Assembly: GCA_035192965.1 (NCBI GenBank)
Contig: CP136571.1
Span: forward strand, 3,552,501-3,616,500
Reading direction: 5' to 3'
Source: Fuscovulum sp.
Lineage (GTDB): Bacteria > Pseudomonadota > Alphaproteobacteria > Rhodobacterales > Rhodobacteraceae
Length of the DNA: 64,000 nucleotides
The number at the start of each line of letters is the position of its first letter. Position 1 is the stretch's first letter. Below are positions 1 to 9,563 of the stretch, one piece after another. The notes under the pieces were generated by a model, which was not told the origin of the DNA, did no database searches, and saw only the letters and a list, made by a program, of their open reading frames with translations. The position numbers and the translations under genes were made by a program.

Positions 1-804
1 GTCAGGGCGGAACGTCTCGAACAGCCCCTGAATCACGGGCTGCACGGCGGCGAACACATCTTCCTGCTCGACGAAACTCATCTCCACATCCAACTGGTAA
101 AAGTCGGTGGGGGACCGGTCCGCGCGCGGGTCTTCATCGCGGAAACAGGGCGCAATCTGGAAGTAACGGTCAAACCCCGCCACCATGATCAATTGCTTGA
201 ACTGCTGCGGCGCCTGCGGCAGGGCATAGAACTTGCCCGGATGTAGGCGCGACGGCACCAGAAAATCCCGCGCGCCTTCGGGCGACGATGCGGTGATGAT
301 CGGGGTCTGAAACTCGTTGAACCCCTGATCCCACATCGCATTGCGCAGATGGCGCACCACATTCGACCGCAGCATCATGTTGCGATGCAGCTTTTCCCGC
401 CGCAGGTCGAGGAAGCGATAGGTCAGCCGGGTTTCTTCCGGATAATCCACCTCGCCGAAGACCGGCATCGGCAATTCTTCCGCCGCGCCCAGCACAGTCA
501 GGCCCGTGACATAGACCTCAACCTCGCCGGTCGGGATCTTGGCGTTCACCAGCGCCGCATCGCGCGCCTTCACCCGGCCATCAATCCGCACCACCCATTC
601 GGCGCGCACCTTTTCCACCGCCGCAAAAGCCGGGCTGTCACTGTCGGCCAGCACCTGCGTGATGCCGTAATGATCGCGCAGGTCGATGAACAACACCCCG
701 CCATGGTCGCGCACGCGATGCACCCAGCCCGCAAGGCGGACCTCCTGCCCCACATGGGCGGTGTTGAGTTCGGCGCAGGTATGGCTGCGATAGGCGTGCA
801 TCAT
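1..804 (-). CDS. aspS: aspartyl-tRNA synthetase, 3' end cut by window edge
   Basis: Charges tRNA with aspartate in the cytoplasm. About 268 N-terminal residues are visible: an OB-fold anticodon-binding domain (first ~105 residues, with the [11 protein letters not shown] segment) followed by the start of the class II catalytic core, including [14 protein letters not shown] and the motif-2 stretch [12 protein letters not shown]. The C-terminal part, including the GAD insertion and motif 3, lies outside the window. Two adjacent ATG codons (804 and 801) can start the protein; either gives the [10 protein letters not shown]-terminus. The gene is divergent from the dioxygenase at 1015. Whether it is the non-discriminating (Asp/Asn) form cannot be settled from this part. 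Confidence 0.95.
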   Translation of the reverse strand, partial: MMHAYRSHTCAELNTAHVGQEVRLAGWVHRVRDHGGVLFIDLRDHYGITQVLADSDSPAFAAVEKVRAEWVVRIDGRVKARDAALVNAKIPTGEVEVYVTGLTVLGAAEELPMPVFGEVDYPEETRLTYRFLDLRREKLHRNMMLRSNVVRHLRNAMWDQGFNEFQTPIITASSPEGARDFLVPSRLHPGKFYALPQAPQQFKQLIMVAGFDRYFQIAPCFRDEDPRADRSPTDFYQLDVEMSFVEQEDVFAAVQPVIQGLFETFRPD

Positions 805-1014
805 GCTCCCCTTTGCGAGGCTGGATCGGACATCGCGCCGATACACCCGTTGGCGCGCGCGAAGTCAAGGCCGCGCAACGCCAAAACGCCCCCGGCGCGG
901 GGACCGCGGCTCGTGCATTGCTGCACAAGTCCCGCGCGCCCTTGCCCGCTTTCCGCAAACGCGCACCCGCCCCATATTCGACCCAACCGAAACATATCGC
1001 CGAAAGGGCATATC

Positions 1015-1926
1015 ATGACCTCGATCCCCGGCATCCACCACGTCACCGCCATTTCCGGCCCGCCGCAAGAGAATGTGGATTTCTACGCAGGCCGCCTGAA
1101 TCAGCGTCTGGTGAAAAAGACCGTCAACTTCGACGATCCCGGCACCTATCACCTCTATTACGGCGACCCCGCCGGCAGCCCCGGCACGATCCTCACCTTC
1201 TTCCCCTTTGCCGATGCCGGCCCCGGCCGCGCCGGCCCGGGCATGGCCTCAGCCTTTGCCTATGCCATCCCGAAGGCAGAGTTCGACACCATGATCGACG
1301 AACTGTCCGAGGGTGACCGCCACATCCCCGCCGGGACCGAACGCTTTGGCCAGCGCGTCATCACGCTGCGCGATCCTGATGGCGCGCCGGTGGAACTGAT
1401 TGAAACCGACGGCGCGGTGGATCGGCACGGCTTCCATTCCGTCACGCTCTGGGAACGCGACCCCGAACCCACCGCCCGCCTGCTGACCGAGGCGTTCGGC
1501 TACCGCGTCGCGGGCTCCGAGCGCGGCGCGGGCGGCGAACGCCTGCGCCTGATCGCCGACGGGGCCGAACGCGGCCGCATCATCGACATCTGGCGCGCCG
1601 ATGTGCCCACCGTCGCCCGTCCCGGGCGCGGCACGATCCACCACATCGCCTTCCGCGCCAAGACGCAGGAAGATCAGCACCACTGGCAAGAGGCGCTCCT
1701 GTCCTTCGGTCACCGCACCACCCCGGTGATCGACCGGCAGTATTTCAACGCGATCTACTTCCGCGAACCGGGCGGCGTGCTGTTCGAAATCGCCACCGAT
1801 CCGCCGGGCTTTGCGGTCGATGAACCGCTGGAAACCATGGGCTCGCGGCTGATGCTGCCGGCCCAGCATGAACGCCTGCGCGACCGGATCGAGGCCGTCC
1901 TTCCGCCGATCAAGGTGCCCGCATGA
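1015..1926 (+). CDS. ring-cleaving dioxygenase, VOC family (MhqO/MhqA-like)
   Basis: Predicted extradiol-type dioxygenase or glyoxalase-fold enzyme acting on hydroquinone-like aromatics. The 303-residue protein has two VOC modules (about 1-130 and 145-285). Candidate metal ligands are a His in IHHVTAISG near the N-terminus, a His in TIHHIAFR and the Glu in LFEIATD. The ATG at 1015 is chosen because the two-module fold begins there; the open frame extends upstream without homology. The stop overlaps the next start (ATGA), so it is co-translated with the hydrolase. In Bacillus the same two families (MhqO, MhqD) form a quinone-detoxification operon; a similar role here is inference, as is the substrate. 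Confidence 0.85.
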   Translation: MTSIPGIHHVTAISGPPQENVDFYAGRLNQRLVKKTVNFDDPGTYHLYYGDPAGSPGTILTFFPFADAGPGRAGPGMASAFAYAIPKAEFDTMIDELSEGDRHIPAGTERFGQRVITLRDPDGAPVELIETDGAVDRHGFHSVTLWERDPEPTARLLTEAFGYRVAGSERGAGGERLRLIADGAERGRIIDIWRADVPTVARPGRGTIHHIAFRAKTQEDQHHWQEALLSFGHRTTPVIDRQYFNAIYFREPGGVLFEIATDPPGFAVDEPLETMGSRLMLPAQHERLRDRIEAVLPPIKVPA

Positions 1927-2564
1927 TGCGCCACGGCCCACAAGCCGGGGCCACCGCCGGGATCGTGCTCTTGCACGGTCGCGGCGGCTCGGCCGCCGAC
2001 ATCCTGTCGCTGATGGATCACGCGGCCCTGCCCCAGATCGCCGCCATCGCGCCCGAGGCCCCGGGAAACAGCTGGTGGCCCACCAGCTTCCTCGCCCCCT
2101 CGGCGCAGATGGAACCCTATGTCACCCGCGCCTTGGCGCAGGTGGATCAGGCCATCGCCACGCTGCAATCCGAAGGCATACCGCGCAGCCATATCTGGCT
2201 GTCGGGCTTCAGCCAGGGCGCCTGTCTGGCGGCCGAGGCCTTTGCCCGCAACGGCAGCGGCCTTGCCGGCCTTCTGGCCTTTTCCGGCGGCCTAATCGGC
2301 ACCGCCGATGCGCCCGGAACCCCGTCCGAAGCGCTCTATGGGCACACACCCAAACGCTTTGATTACGCGGGCAAGCGGGAAGGCCGCGTCTGGCTCTCGG
2401 TCCACGAACGCGACCCGCATATCCCGCTGGCACGCCTGCGCGAAACGGCCAACAGCTTCATCGCGCTCGGGGCCATGGTGGAAACCCGCATCCACCCCGG
2501 TGCGGGCCACGGGCTGATGCAGGACGACCTCGCCGCCCTGCGCCAGTTTCTGAACCGTTCCTGA
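1923..2564 (+). CDS. phospholipase/carboxylesterase family alpha/beta hydrolase (MhqD-like)
   Basis: Cytoplasmic serine hydrolase of 213 residues. The oxyanion-hole motif LLHGRGG is at 16-22, and the triad reads Ser97 (GFSQG), Asp164 (ERDPHIP) and His196 (GAGHG), so the enzyme looks catalytically complete. It overlaps the ring-cleaving dioxygenase by 4 bp and is surely in the same transcript. The usual family members are carboxylesterase/lysophospholipase enzymes; the pairing with a VOC dioxygenase points to the MhqD branch linked to quinone or electrophile stress. Substrate unknown. A hairpin-plus-core repeat follows the stop codon and may end transcription. Confidence 0.85.
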   Translation: MMRHGPQAGATAGIVLLHGRGGSAADILSLMDHAALPQIAAIAPEAPGNSWWPTSFLAPSAQMEPYVTRALAQVDQAIATLQSEGIPRSHIWLSGFSQGACLAAEAFARNGSGLAGLLAFSGGLIGTADAPGTPSEALYGHTPKRFDYAGKREGRVWLSVHERDPHIPLARLRETANSFIALGAMVETRIHPGAGHGLMQDDLAALRQFLNRS

Positions 2565-2581
2565 TACAAACGACCGTCGGA

Positions 2582-2740
2582 GGGGGGCCGTCTGCCCCCC
2601 ACGGCGCGTGCCGCGCCTCCCCCCGAGGATATTTCCGCAAAGGAGAGGCAGCACAGCGTCCCCCAATTCTCCTTTGGTCAAATATCCGCAGGGGGTGAAT
2701 GGCCGCCTGCGGCCAGAGGGGGCGCGCGCGCCCCCTGTTC
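2582..2740. repeat. family A element, two head-to-head copies between convergent genes
   Basis: Copy one runs forward from 2582: a G6/C6 hairpin (GGGGGGC...GCCCCCC), a second GC hairpin, then CCCCGAGGATATTT and CAAAGGAGA. Copy two (2668-2740) is the same layout on the other strand. The inner ends are near-perfect reverse complements (GGATATTTCCGCAAAGGAGA against GGATATTTGACCAAAGGAGA). Each copy follows the 3' end of its own gene, so the pair probably acts as a bidirectional terminator. Other copies are near 15224, 22290, 38251, 51974 and 55395. Confidence 0.75.
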
Positions 2741-2756
2741 TTGAGCAAAACAGCCG

Positions 2757-3395
2757 TCAACCGCCCGCCCAGACCGCCGGGATCAACCCCCGCAGCGCAT
2801 TGCCCACCCAGAGCCGCACCTGCGGCAAGTCACGCGCCAGCAGCACCTCCTCCGGCACCGCCAGTTCCGCCCGCAACACCCCCGGCAACACCCCGCAGCT
2901 CAAGGGTGGCGTCCGCATCCCCGCACCGCGATCAAAGAACACCGTGGTGATCGAGCCATCGCAAACCTCGCCGCGCTCATTGCACAGCACCACCTCATCC
3001 AGCCCCGCAGGCAGCGCCGCCCGCGCTGCATCATAGGCCCCCCGCCGCGTCGATTTCACCCGCAGCCACGGATCGTCTGATGCCAGCCGCTCTGCCGCCA
3101 GCCCGATCCGCCACTCTGCCTTGGCAGGCGGCAAAGGGGCCACCGTCACGTCGCAATCGCCCGCAGACCCCAGTGTCAGCCGCACCCGCGCGGGCGCATC
3201 CCCCACCGCCGCCATCAGCGCCGCCCGCACCGCCCCCGCGTCGCAGGCAAAACCCAAGGCCCCCGCCCCCGCCGCCAACCGCGCCAGATGCAGCAGCAGC
3301 CGGGGAAAGCCCGCGCCATCCCACAAAGCTGTCTCAATCAGCCGGGCGTCGCCAGCCCTTCCGCGTAACGCGCCTTCCACAGCGCCTCCTCCCAT
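2757..3395 (-). CDS. pabC: class IV aminotransferase, probable 4-amino-4-deoxychorismate lyase
   Basis: Predicted PLP enzyme removing pyruvate from aminodeoxychorismate to give p-aminobenzoate for folate. The fold-type IV signature is the Lys in LRVKSTRRGAYDAAR, and the C-terminal half carries NERGEVCDGSITTVFF and the GVLPGVLR loop, all typical of the family. It overlaps pabB by about 58 bp in another frame, so translation is coupled. The true start may be the GTG at 3380, which has GGAGG a few bases upstream, rather than the ATG at 3395; homology begins only at RLIETALWDG. At about 205 residues it is a short family member. The assignment as lyase rather than another aminotransferase rests mainly on the pabB neighbour. 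Confidence 0.8.
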   Translation of the reverse strand: MGGGAVEGALRGRAGDARLIETALWDGAGFPRLLLHLARLAAGAGALGFACDAGAVRAALMAAVGDAPARVRLTLGSAGDCDVTVAPLPPAKAEWRIGLAAERLASDDPWLRVKSTRRGAYDAARAALPAGLDEVVLCNERGEVCDGSITTVFFDRGAGMRTPPLSCGVLPGVLRAELAVPEEVLLARDLPQVRLWVGNALRGLIPAVWAGG

Positions 3396-4477
3396 TCGCC
3401 CTGGGCCGTGGAATCATGCACCACGCCGCCGCCCACATTCAGCGCGACACGGCCCTGCGGAAACAGCGACAGCGTGCGGATCGCCACATTCCACACCGCA
3501 TCGCCATCGGGTGCCATCCACCCCATCGCCCCGCAATAGACACCCCGCGCCCGCCCCTCGACCTCGCGGATGATCTCCATCGCCCGGATCTTCGGCGCCC
3601 CGGTGATCGACCCGCAGGGAAACAGCGCCGCCATCAACCCCGCCAGATCAGCCCCCGCCACCAGCCGCCCGGTCACAGTCGAACTCATCTGATGCACCGT
3701 CGCAAAAGGCTCCACCGCATACAACTCGGGTACCTTCACCGACCCGACCTCAGAGATCCGCGCGATGTCGTTGCGCAGCAGATCAACGATCATCAGATTC
3801 TCGGCCCGCGCCTTTTCCGACACCGCCAATTCCGCCGCCAAGGCCGCATCGCGCACCGGATCAGGGTCGCGCGGCGCGGTCCCCTTCATAGGCCGGGCGG
3901 AAATCACCCCGCCCTCGATCCGGAAAAACAACTCGGGCGAGCGTGACATCACCACCGGCCCGACACCCAGATCGCAGAACACACCATATCCCACGCTCTG
4001 CCGCGCCCGCAGCGCGCCGAACAGGCCCAGCGCCGTGCCCGCCTCCAGCCGCGCCGACAGCGGAAAGGTCAGGTTGATCTGATAGCAATCCCCCGCCGCG
4101 ATATAGGCCGCCACCTTGGCAAAAGCCGCGCCGTAACCCGCCCGCGTGATCCCCCGCCGCAGCCGCGACAGCCGCGCCGCACTGGCCCCCTCGGCCGCCT
4201 GCGCCAGCACTGCCCCCGCATCCTGCGGTGCGTCGAACACCCCCAGCGCCACCAGCGGCCCGGGCCGCCGCGCGGGCATCAGCCGCGCCAGCTTTGGCTC
4301 CAGCGCATAGCCCGCCTCATAGGCGACATAGCCCGCCACCCAGGCCCCCGCCGCCCGCGCCGCATCCGCGCGCGCCAGCGCGGCCCGCACCTCATCCGCC
4401 CGCCGCGCAAGAATGACCTCGCGCGGCGCGGCAAACAGCGCCGCCCCGCCACCGGGACCATGTTCGAAAAGGATCAC
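3338..4477 (-). CDS. pabB: aminodeoxychorismate synthase component I
   Basis: Converts chorismate and ammonia to 4-amino-4-deoxychorismate. The 379-residue protein holds the chorismate-binding domain; RPMKGTAPR (195-203, Lys198) is the PIKGT motif that separates PabB from anthranilate synthase TrpE, whose equivalent lacks this lysine. VDLLRNDIARI (231-241) and SITGAPKIRAM (290-300) are further signatures. No glutamine amidotransferase (PabA) is nearby, so that subunit must be encoded elsewhere or shared with TrpG. The gene runs into the pabC-like gene with overlap and is divergent from carB. Confidence 0.93.
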   Translation of the reverse strand: MILFEHGPGGGAALFAAPREVILARRADEVRAALARADAARAAGAWVAGYVAYEAGYALEPKLARLMPARRPGPLVALGVFDAPQDAGAVLAQAAEGASAARLSRLRRGITRAGYGAAFAKVAAYIAAGDCYQINLTFPLSARLEAGTALGLFGALRARQSVGYGVFCDLGVGPVVMSRSPELFFRIEGGVISARPMKGTAPRDPDPVRDAALAAELAVSEKARAENLMIVDLLRNDIARISEVGSVKVPELYAVEPFATVHQMSSTVTGRLVAGADLAGLMAALFPCGSITGAPKIRAMEIIREVEGRARGVYCGAMGWMAPDGDAVWNVAIRTLSLFPQGRVALNVGGGVVHDSTAQGEWEEALWKARYAEGLATPG

Positions 4478-4601
4478 GCGCCGCGCCCCGTACTATGTCG
4501 TGCTGACAGTTGCGGCAGGAGATAACACCCCCCCCGCCCCCCGACCAGCCCGCCTGCGACACCCCGCCGCCCCGAACCGCCCTCGCCGACGGCACTGCCG
4601 C

Positions 4602-4649
4602 CCAAATTTCTTCGAAGAAATTTGCAAATTCGTTCCAACGAATTTGGGG
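4602..4649. repeat. family B double A/T-rich hairpin
   Basis: Two adjacent perfect inverted repeats: AAATTTCTTCGAAGAAATTT, then CAAATTCGTTCCAACGAATTTG. Related copies are at 12472 and 42820. This copy lies in the 301-bp gap (4478-4778) between the divergent starts of pabB and carB, which is an unusual place for a terminator. Apart from this element the gap is C-rich and shows no convincing gene or start-linked signal. Confidence 0.7.
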
Positions 4650-4778
4650 TCGCGCCCCGCACACCCACAACCGCTTGCGCCGCGCCCTCCACTCCCCTAA
4701 ACCCCCGTCAATTTGCGCGTATCACGAATCCACCTCCCGCAGCCCACCGCCGCGGGATGGCACATGCGGGACAGGACC

Positions 4779-7700
4779 ATGCCGAAAAGAACCGATATCT
4801 CCTCCATCATGATCATCGGCGCCGGTCCCATCGTCATCGGGCAGGCCTGCGAGTTCGATTACTCTGGCGCACAGGCGTGCAAGGCCCTGCGTGAGGAAGG
4901 CTACCGCGTCATCCTCGTCAACTCCAACCCCGCCACGATCATGACCGATCCGGGTCTGGCCGACGCCACCTATATCGAACCGATCACCCCCGAGGTTGTC
5001 GCCAAGATCATCGAGAAAGAACGCCCCGATGCGCTCCTTCCCACCATGGGCGGGCAGACCGGGCTGAACACCGCGCTGGCGCTGGCCGATCTGGGCGTCT
5101 TGGAAAAATTCGGCGTGCAGCTTATCGGCGCCAACCGGCAGGCCATCGAAATGGCCGAAGACCGCAAGCTGTTCCGCGAAGCGATGGACCGCATCGGTCT
5201 GGAAAACCCCAAGGCCACGATCATCGCCGCCCCCAAACTTGCCAACGGCAAATATGACATCGCCGCCGGTCTGGCCGAGGCGATCGCCGCCATCGAATAT
5301 GTCGGCCTCCCCGCCATCATCCGCCCTGCCTTCACGCTTGGCGGCACCGGCGGCGGCGTCGCCTATAACCGCGATGATTATGAGGCCATCGTGAAATCGG
5401 GCCTCGAGGCCAGCCCCGTCGCGCAGGTTCTCGTCGACGAATCCCTCCTCGGCTGGAAGGAATTCGAGATGGAGGTCGTCCGCGACCGCGCCGACAACGC
5501 CATCATCGTCTGCGCCATCGAAAACGTCGATCCGATGGGCGTGCATACGGGCGACTCCATCACCGTCGCCCCGGCCCTGACGCTGACCGACAAGGAATAT
5601 CAGATCATGCGCAACGGCTCTATCGCCGTGCTGCGCGAGATCGGGGTCGAAACCGGCGGCTCCAACGTGCAATGGGCCATCAACCCCGCCGATGGCCGCA
5701 TGGTCGTGATCGAGATGAACCCCCGCGTCTCCCGCTCCTCGGCGCTCGCCTCCAAGGCGACTGGGTTCCCCATCGCGAAAATCGCCGCCAAACTCGCCGT
5801 CGGCTACACGCTGGATGAGCTGGACAATGACATCACCAAGGTGACGCCCGCCAGCTTCGAGCCGTCCATCGACTATGTCGTCACCAAGATCCCCCGTTTC
5901 GCCTTTGAAAAATTCCCCGGCTCCATCCCCAACCTCACCACCGCCATGAAATCGGTGGGTGAGGTGATGGCCATCGGCCGCACCATCCACGAATCCCTGC
6001 AAAAGGCGCTCGCCTCCCTCGAAACCGGCCTCACCGGCTTTGACGAGATCGCCATTCCCGGCGCACCCGACCGCGCCGCCATCTCAAAAGCCCTGTCCGA
6101 GGCGACACCAGACCGTCTCCGTGTCATCGCCCAGGCCATGCGCCACGGCTTTTCCAATGACGACATCAACGCCATCACCGCCTTTGATCCGTGGTTCCTG
6201 TCCCGCATCCGCGAAATCATCGACGCCGAGGCCGACATCCGCAAATCCGGCCTGCCCGTCACCGCCGATGCCCTGCGCCGGATCAAGATGATGGGCTTCA
6301 CCGATGCCCGCCTTGCCAAACTCACAGGCCGCGACGAAGGCCAGGTCCGCCGCGCGCGCACCCGCCTCGGCGTTACCGCCGTCTTCAAACGCATCGACAC
6401 CTGCGCCGCCGAATTCGAGGCGCAAACCCCCTACATGTATTCCACCTATGAATCCCCCGTCATGGGCGATGTGGAATGCGAAGCCCGGCCGTCCAAGGCC
6501 AAAAAGGTCGTCATCCTCGGCGGCGGCCCCAACCGCATCGGTCAGGGGATCGAGTTCGATTATTGCTGCGTCCACGCCTGCTACGCGCTCACCGCGGCGG
6601 GCTATGAGACCATCATGGTCAACTGCAACCCCGAAACCGTGTCGACCGATTACGACACCTCGGATCGCCTCTACTTCGAACCGCTGACACTGGAACACGT
6701 GCTGGAAATCCTTCGCGTGGAACAGGACAACGGCACCCTGCACGGCGTCATCGTGCAATTCGGCGGCCAGACGCCGCTGAAACTCGCCAATGCCCTGCAT
6801 GAAGAGGGCATCCCGATCCTCGGCACCACGCCCGATGCCATCGACCTCGCCGAAGACCGCGAACGCTTCCAGCAACTGCTCCACTCGCTCGGCCTGAAAC
6901 AGCCCGTCAACGGCACCGCCCGCTCGCGGGATGAGGCCTTCGCCGTGGCGCAGCAAGTCGGCTACCCCCTCGTCATCCGCCCCTCTTTCGTCCTCGGCGG
7001 CCGCGCGATGGAAATCATCCGCGACGACGCCCAGCTGGAACGCTACATCCGCACCGCCGTGCAGGTCTCGGGCGACAGCCCGGTCCTCTTGGACAGCTAT
7101 CTCTCCGGCGCCATCGAGGTTGACGTCGATGCCCTGTCCGACGGCAAGCACGTCCATGTCGCGGGCATCATGGAACATATCGAAGAGGCCGGGGTCCATT
7201 CGGGCGATAGCGCCTGCTGCCTGCCCCCCCATTCGCTCAGCGCCGACATCATCACCGAACTGAAACGCCAGACCGTGCAGATGGCCCTCGCGCTCAATGT
7301 GGTGGGGCTGATGAACGTGCAATTCGCCATCAAGGACGGCACGATCTACGTCCTTGAGGTGAACCCCCGCGCCTCCCGCACCGTGCCCTTCGTGGCCAAG
7401 GCGACCGACTCTGCCATCGCCTCCATCGCCGCACGGCTGATGGCAGGCGAGCCGCTGTCGAACTTCCCGATGCGCGCGCCCTATGCCGCCGATGTCGGCC
7501 CCGACACCGACCTGCCGCTGGCAGACCCGCTCACGCTGGCCGATCCCCACACCCCGTGGTTCTCGGTCAAAGAGGCGGTCCTCCCCTTCGCCCGCTTCCC
7601 CGGCGTCGACCCGGTCCTCGGGCCGGAAATGCGCTCCACGGGTGAGGTGATGGGCTGGGACCGCACCTTCGCGCTGGCCTTCCTCAAGGCCCAGATGGGC

Positions 7701-8108
7701 GCAGGCACCATCCTGCCCGAGTCAGGCCGCGTCTTCCTGTCGGTCAAGGACATGGACAAATCCGAAGCCCTCGCCGCCGCCGCGCGCGACCTCATCACCA
7801 TGGGCTTCCACATCGTGGCCACCAAAGGCACCGCCGACTGGCTCAAGGGTCAGGGCGTAAAGGCCGAGGCCGTGAACAAAGTCTATGAAGGCCGCCCCAA
7901 CATCGTCGACCGCCTGAAAAACGGCGACATCGCGCTGGTGATGAACACCACCGAAGGCACCCAAGCCGTAAGCGACAGCCGCGACATCCGCCGCGTCGCC
8001 CTGATGGACAAGATCCCCTACTTCACGACGGCAGCGGCCAGCATCGCGGCGGTCGCGGCAATGAAGGCACGGGGTGAGGGGTATGGGGTGCGGACGTTGC
8101 AGGGGTAG
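4779..8108 (+). CDS. carB: carbamoyl-phosphate synthase large subunit
   Basis: Makes carbamoyl phosphate from bicarbonate, ammonia and two ATP for arginine and pyrimidine synthesis, with ammonia supplied by CarA. The 1109-residue protein has the expected duplicated ATP-grasp halves: the N-terminal carboxyphosphate half opens with [20 protein letters not shown] and contains [11 protein letters not shown]; the second half opens at [16 protein letters not shown] and contains [13 protein letters not shown]; the C-terminal MGS-like allosteric domain covers the last ~140 residues. The ATG at 4779 is chosen because the E. coli protein starts identically; an upstream ATG at 4713 adds unrelated residues. 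carA is not in the window. Confidence 0.98.
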   Translation: MPKRTDISSIMIIGAGPIVIGQACEFDYSGAQACKALREEGYRVILVNSNPATIMTDPGLADATYIEPITPEVVAKIIEKERPDALLPTMGGQTGLNTALALADLGVLEKFGVQLIGANRQAIEMAEDRKLFREAMDRIGLENPKATIIAAPKLANGKYDIAAGLAEAIAAIEYVGLPAIIRPAFTLGGTGGGVAYNRDDYEAIVKSGLEASPVAQVLVDESLLGWKEFEMEVVRDRADNAIIVCAIENVDPMGVHTGDSITVAPALTLTDKEYQIMRNGSIAVLREIGVETGGSNVQWAINPADGRMVVIEMNPRVSRSSALASKATGFPIAKIAAKLAVGYTLDELDNDITKVTPASFEPSIDYVVTKIPRFAFEKFPGSIPNLTTAMKSVGEVMAIGRTIHESLQKALASLETGLTGFDEIAIPGAPDRAAISKALSEATPDRLRVIAQAMRHGFSNDDINAITAFDPWFLSRIREIIDAEADIRKSGLPVTADALRRIKMMGFTDARLAKLTGRDEGQVRRARTRLGVTAVFKRIDTCAAEFEAQTPYMYSTYESPVMGDVECEARPSKAKKVVILGGGPNRIGQGIEFDYCCVHACYALTAAGYETIMVNCNPETVSTDYDTSDRLYFEPLTLEHVLEILRVEQDNGTLHGVIVQFGGQTPLKLANALHEEGIPILGTTPDAIDLAEDRERFQQLLHSLGLKQPVNGTARSRDEAFAVAQQVGYPLVIRPSFVLGGRAMEIIRDDAQLERYIRTAVQVSGDSPVLLDSYLSGAIEVDVDALSDGKHVHVAGIMEHIEEAGVHSGDSACCLPPHSLSADIITELKRQTVQMALALNVVGLMNVQFAIKDGTIYVLEVNPRASRTVPFVAKATDSAIASIAARLMAGEPLSNFPMRAPYAADVGPDTDLPLADPLTLADPHTPWFSVKEAVLPFARFPGVDPVLGPEMRSTGEVMGWDRTFALAFLKAQMGAGTILPESGRVFLSVKDMDKSEALAAAARDLITMGFHIVATKGTADWLKGQGVKAEAVNKVYEGRPNIVDRLKNGDIALVMNTTEGTQAVSDSRDIRRVALMDKIPYFTTAAASIAAVAAMKARGEGYGVRTLQG

Positions 8109-8152
8109 GCGTATCAGTAAAAGGTCGGCAGTGTGTTTAGGATCGCAAAATA

Positions 8153-8755
8153 ATGACTGACGCTCTTTCTCAATGGAAAGAGTTTCTAAATCCCCAGACG
8201 CTCCAGCGACGAATGCTTAGTGCAGCAGTGTTTTTGGTCGCGCATGAGATGCTAATAGCTTCTGTAAAGACAAGACTTCGGGACTTCTTCACTATTGGAT
8301 TTGACGGAAAAGGCCCTGTCTACAGCCCAAGCTACGAAGAGAAAGTTCTTCAGTTAGACCCAAAAGGAAAAAGAGACCCATGGCGCGCGTCTATTGCGTG
8401 GCTCGAAGCGATGTCTGTAATTGATCACGATGATAGAGCGAAGATCAAGGAATTCACAGATGCGAGAAACATCTTTGCACACGAACTCCAAGCAATAGTC
8501 ACAGGCAGCAAAAGCCCAGATTTCGAAGCGTTGTTCCCGGCTCTAGTTGATATGATCATCAAAATTGACAGGTGGTGGATCGTCAACTTTGAAATCGAAA
8601 CAGATCCTGATCTGACAGATAAGGAAGTCGACCATGACAAGATTTTAACTGGATCGCAAATAATGCTTTCGATTATCCATCAAGCCGCTCTTGGTAATAT
8701 TAGTGAAGCTCAAGATTTATATGAAGAATTCGTAGCCGGACTTGCTAATGGATAA
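8153..8755 (+). CDS. HEPN-motif protein of unknown function, A+T-rich
   Basis: A 200-residue soluble protein, mostly helical by composition. The stretch DARNIFAHEL contains R105-N106-xxx-H110, the Rx4-6H signature of HEPN RNases and nucleotide-binding proteins, placed as usual at the start of a helix. No transmembrane segment or signal peptide is seen. Its codons are strikingly A/T-rich compared with carB and everything downstream of 9.5 kb, which suggests recent transfer. It lies alone on the plus strand, convergent with two small genes on the minus strand. A role in defence or as a toxin is inference from the motif only; no minimal nucleotidyltransferase partner lies beside it. Confidence 0.7.
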   Translation: MTDALSQWKEFLNPQTLQRRMLSAAVFLVAHEMLIASVKTRLRDFFTIGFDGKGPVYSPSYEEKVLQLDPKGKRDPWRASIAWLEAMSVIDHDDRAKIKEFTDARNIFAHELQAIVTGSKSPDFEALFPALVDMIIKIDRWWIVNFEIETDPDLTDKEVDHDKILTGSQIMLSIIHQAALGNISEAQDLYEEFVAGLANG

Positions 8756-8814
8756 TCATCCCTTTAATTTTTGTGTAAGTGTTTGTTAAAAAAGGGCTGT
8801 CTAGTCTGCCCCCC

Positions 8815-9027
8815 TTACTCCAGCCTTCCCTCTAGAAACGCCACCGCGCGCGCCGGATCGCCGTCCTTCCCTCGTCCCGCAAAGAACTCCGCCGTCCCCC
8901 GCACGCCGATCTTTTCGGCCAGCGCCAAAGCGATGTACTGATTGACCGACACACCATCCTTAGCCGCGAAATCCTCGACGGCCTTCTTCAGAGATTGGGG
9001 CAGCTTCAAAGAGACGCGCGCTTTCAT
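8815..9027 (-). CDS. ribbon-helix-helix (Arc/HicB-type) small protein
   Basis: A 70-residue protein. The N-terminal KARVSLKLPQSLKKAVEDFA followed by GVSVNQYIALALAEKIG is a classic ribbon-helix-helix: one beta strand for DNA contact and two helices for dimerisation. It resembles stand-alone HicB-family antitoxins, with a short acidic C-terminal tail. The start overlaps the stop of the membrane protein gene at 9024 (ATGA), so the two are co-translated. No HicA-like toxin is adjacent, so function as a true antitoxin is not supported; it may regulate its own operon. Confidence 0.75.
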   Translation of the reverse strand: MKARVSLKLPQSLKKAVEDFAAKDGVSVNQYIALALAEKIGVRGTAEFFAGRGKDGDPARAVAFLEGRLE

Positions 9028-9476
9028 ATCGTGAGCTCCACCGTGTTCTCTCGATCAACACCGTGCGGATCATCCCAGTGAATGACCAACCTTTCCTTGG
9101 GCGGTGTACCCATGTGCACCCTTGCCCAGAAATCAACGTACTGACCCGATGCCATCCGATTCATCGGGAACTTTCCAACAGTCGCATTGGCGATGACCAT
9201 CATGTTCTGATCGTCCAAGACAAGCCTGACGTTCTTGGCTTCAGCGGGTCCAAGGTTCTGCACTCTCACACGCCAGCCCTTGCCATACCGGTACATCTGC
9301 GCCGTAACGTTGGCCTTCCTCTCTTCAATTGTCTCGTTGCGAGCCTTGGCAAGCTGGTGTCTGACAAGTTCGATTTCCTGCTCCGTGAGGCGCATGGAAC
9401 TTCGGTTTGCTTTTCGCGTTTCCCAATAAGCAAAGATGGAAATCAGGACTGCGATGATCGAAGCCACCAATTCCAT
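9024..9476 (-). CDS. small membrane-anchored protein of unknown function
   Basis: A 150-residue protein with one N-terminal transmembrane segment (about residues 4-18, VASIIAVLISIFAYW), then a charged helical linker with coiled-coil character (about 25-60), then a C-terminal beta-rich domain (WRVRVQNLGPAEAKNVRLVL) like those in small membrane proteins of mobile islets. It is followed with 4-bp overlap by the ribbon-helix-helix gene. The family is not recognised. It belongs to the same compositionally distinct islet as the HEPN-motif gene. Confidence 0.65.
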   Translation of the reverse strand: MELVASIIAVLISIFAYWETRKANRSSMRLTEQEIELVRHQLAKARNETIEERKANVTAQMYRYGKGWRVRVQNLGPAEAKNVRLVLDDQNMMVIANATVGKFPMNRMASGQYVDFWARVHMGTPPKERLVIHWDDPHGVDRENTVELTI

Positions 9477-9563
9477 CTTTCACTCCTTACTTGCTCATAC
9501 TCAAACAACCCCTCCAGAATATCACCTTTAGTCGCAAATTCCAAAGCCATCCAAAGCCGTAAC

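Noticed and set aside
8109..9563. Insertion sequence or integrative element boundaries around the A/T-rich islet.
   Set aside because: No transposase, integrase, terminal inverted repeats or flanking direct repeats could be found.
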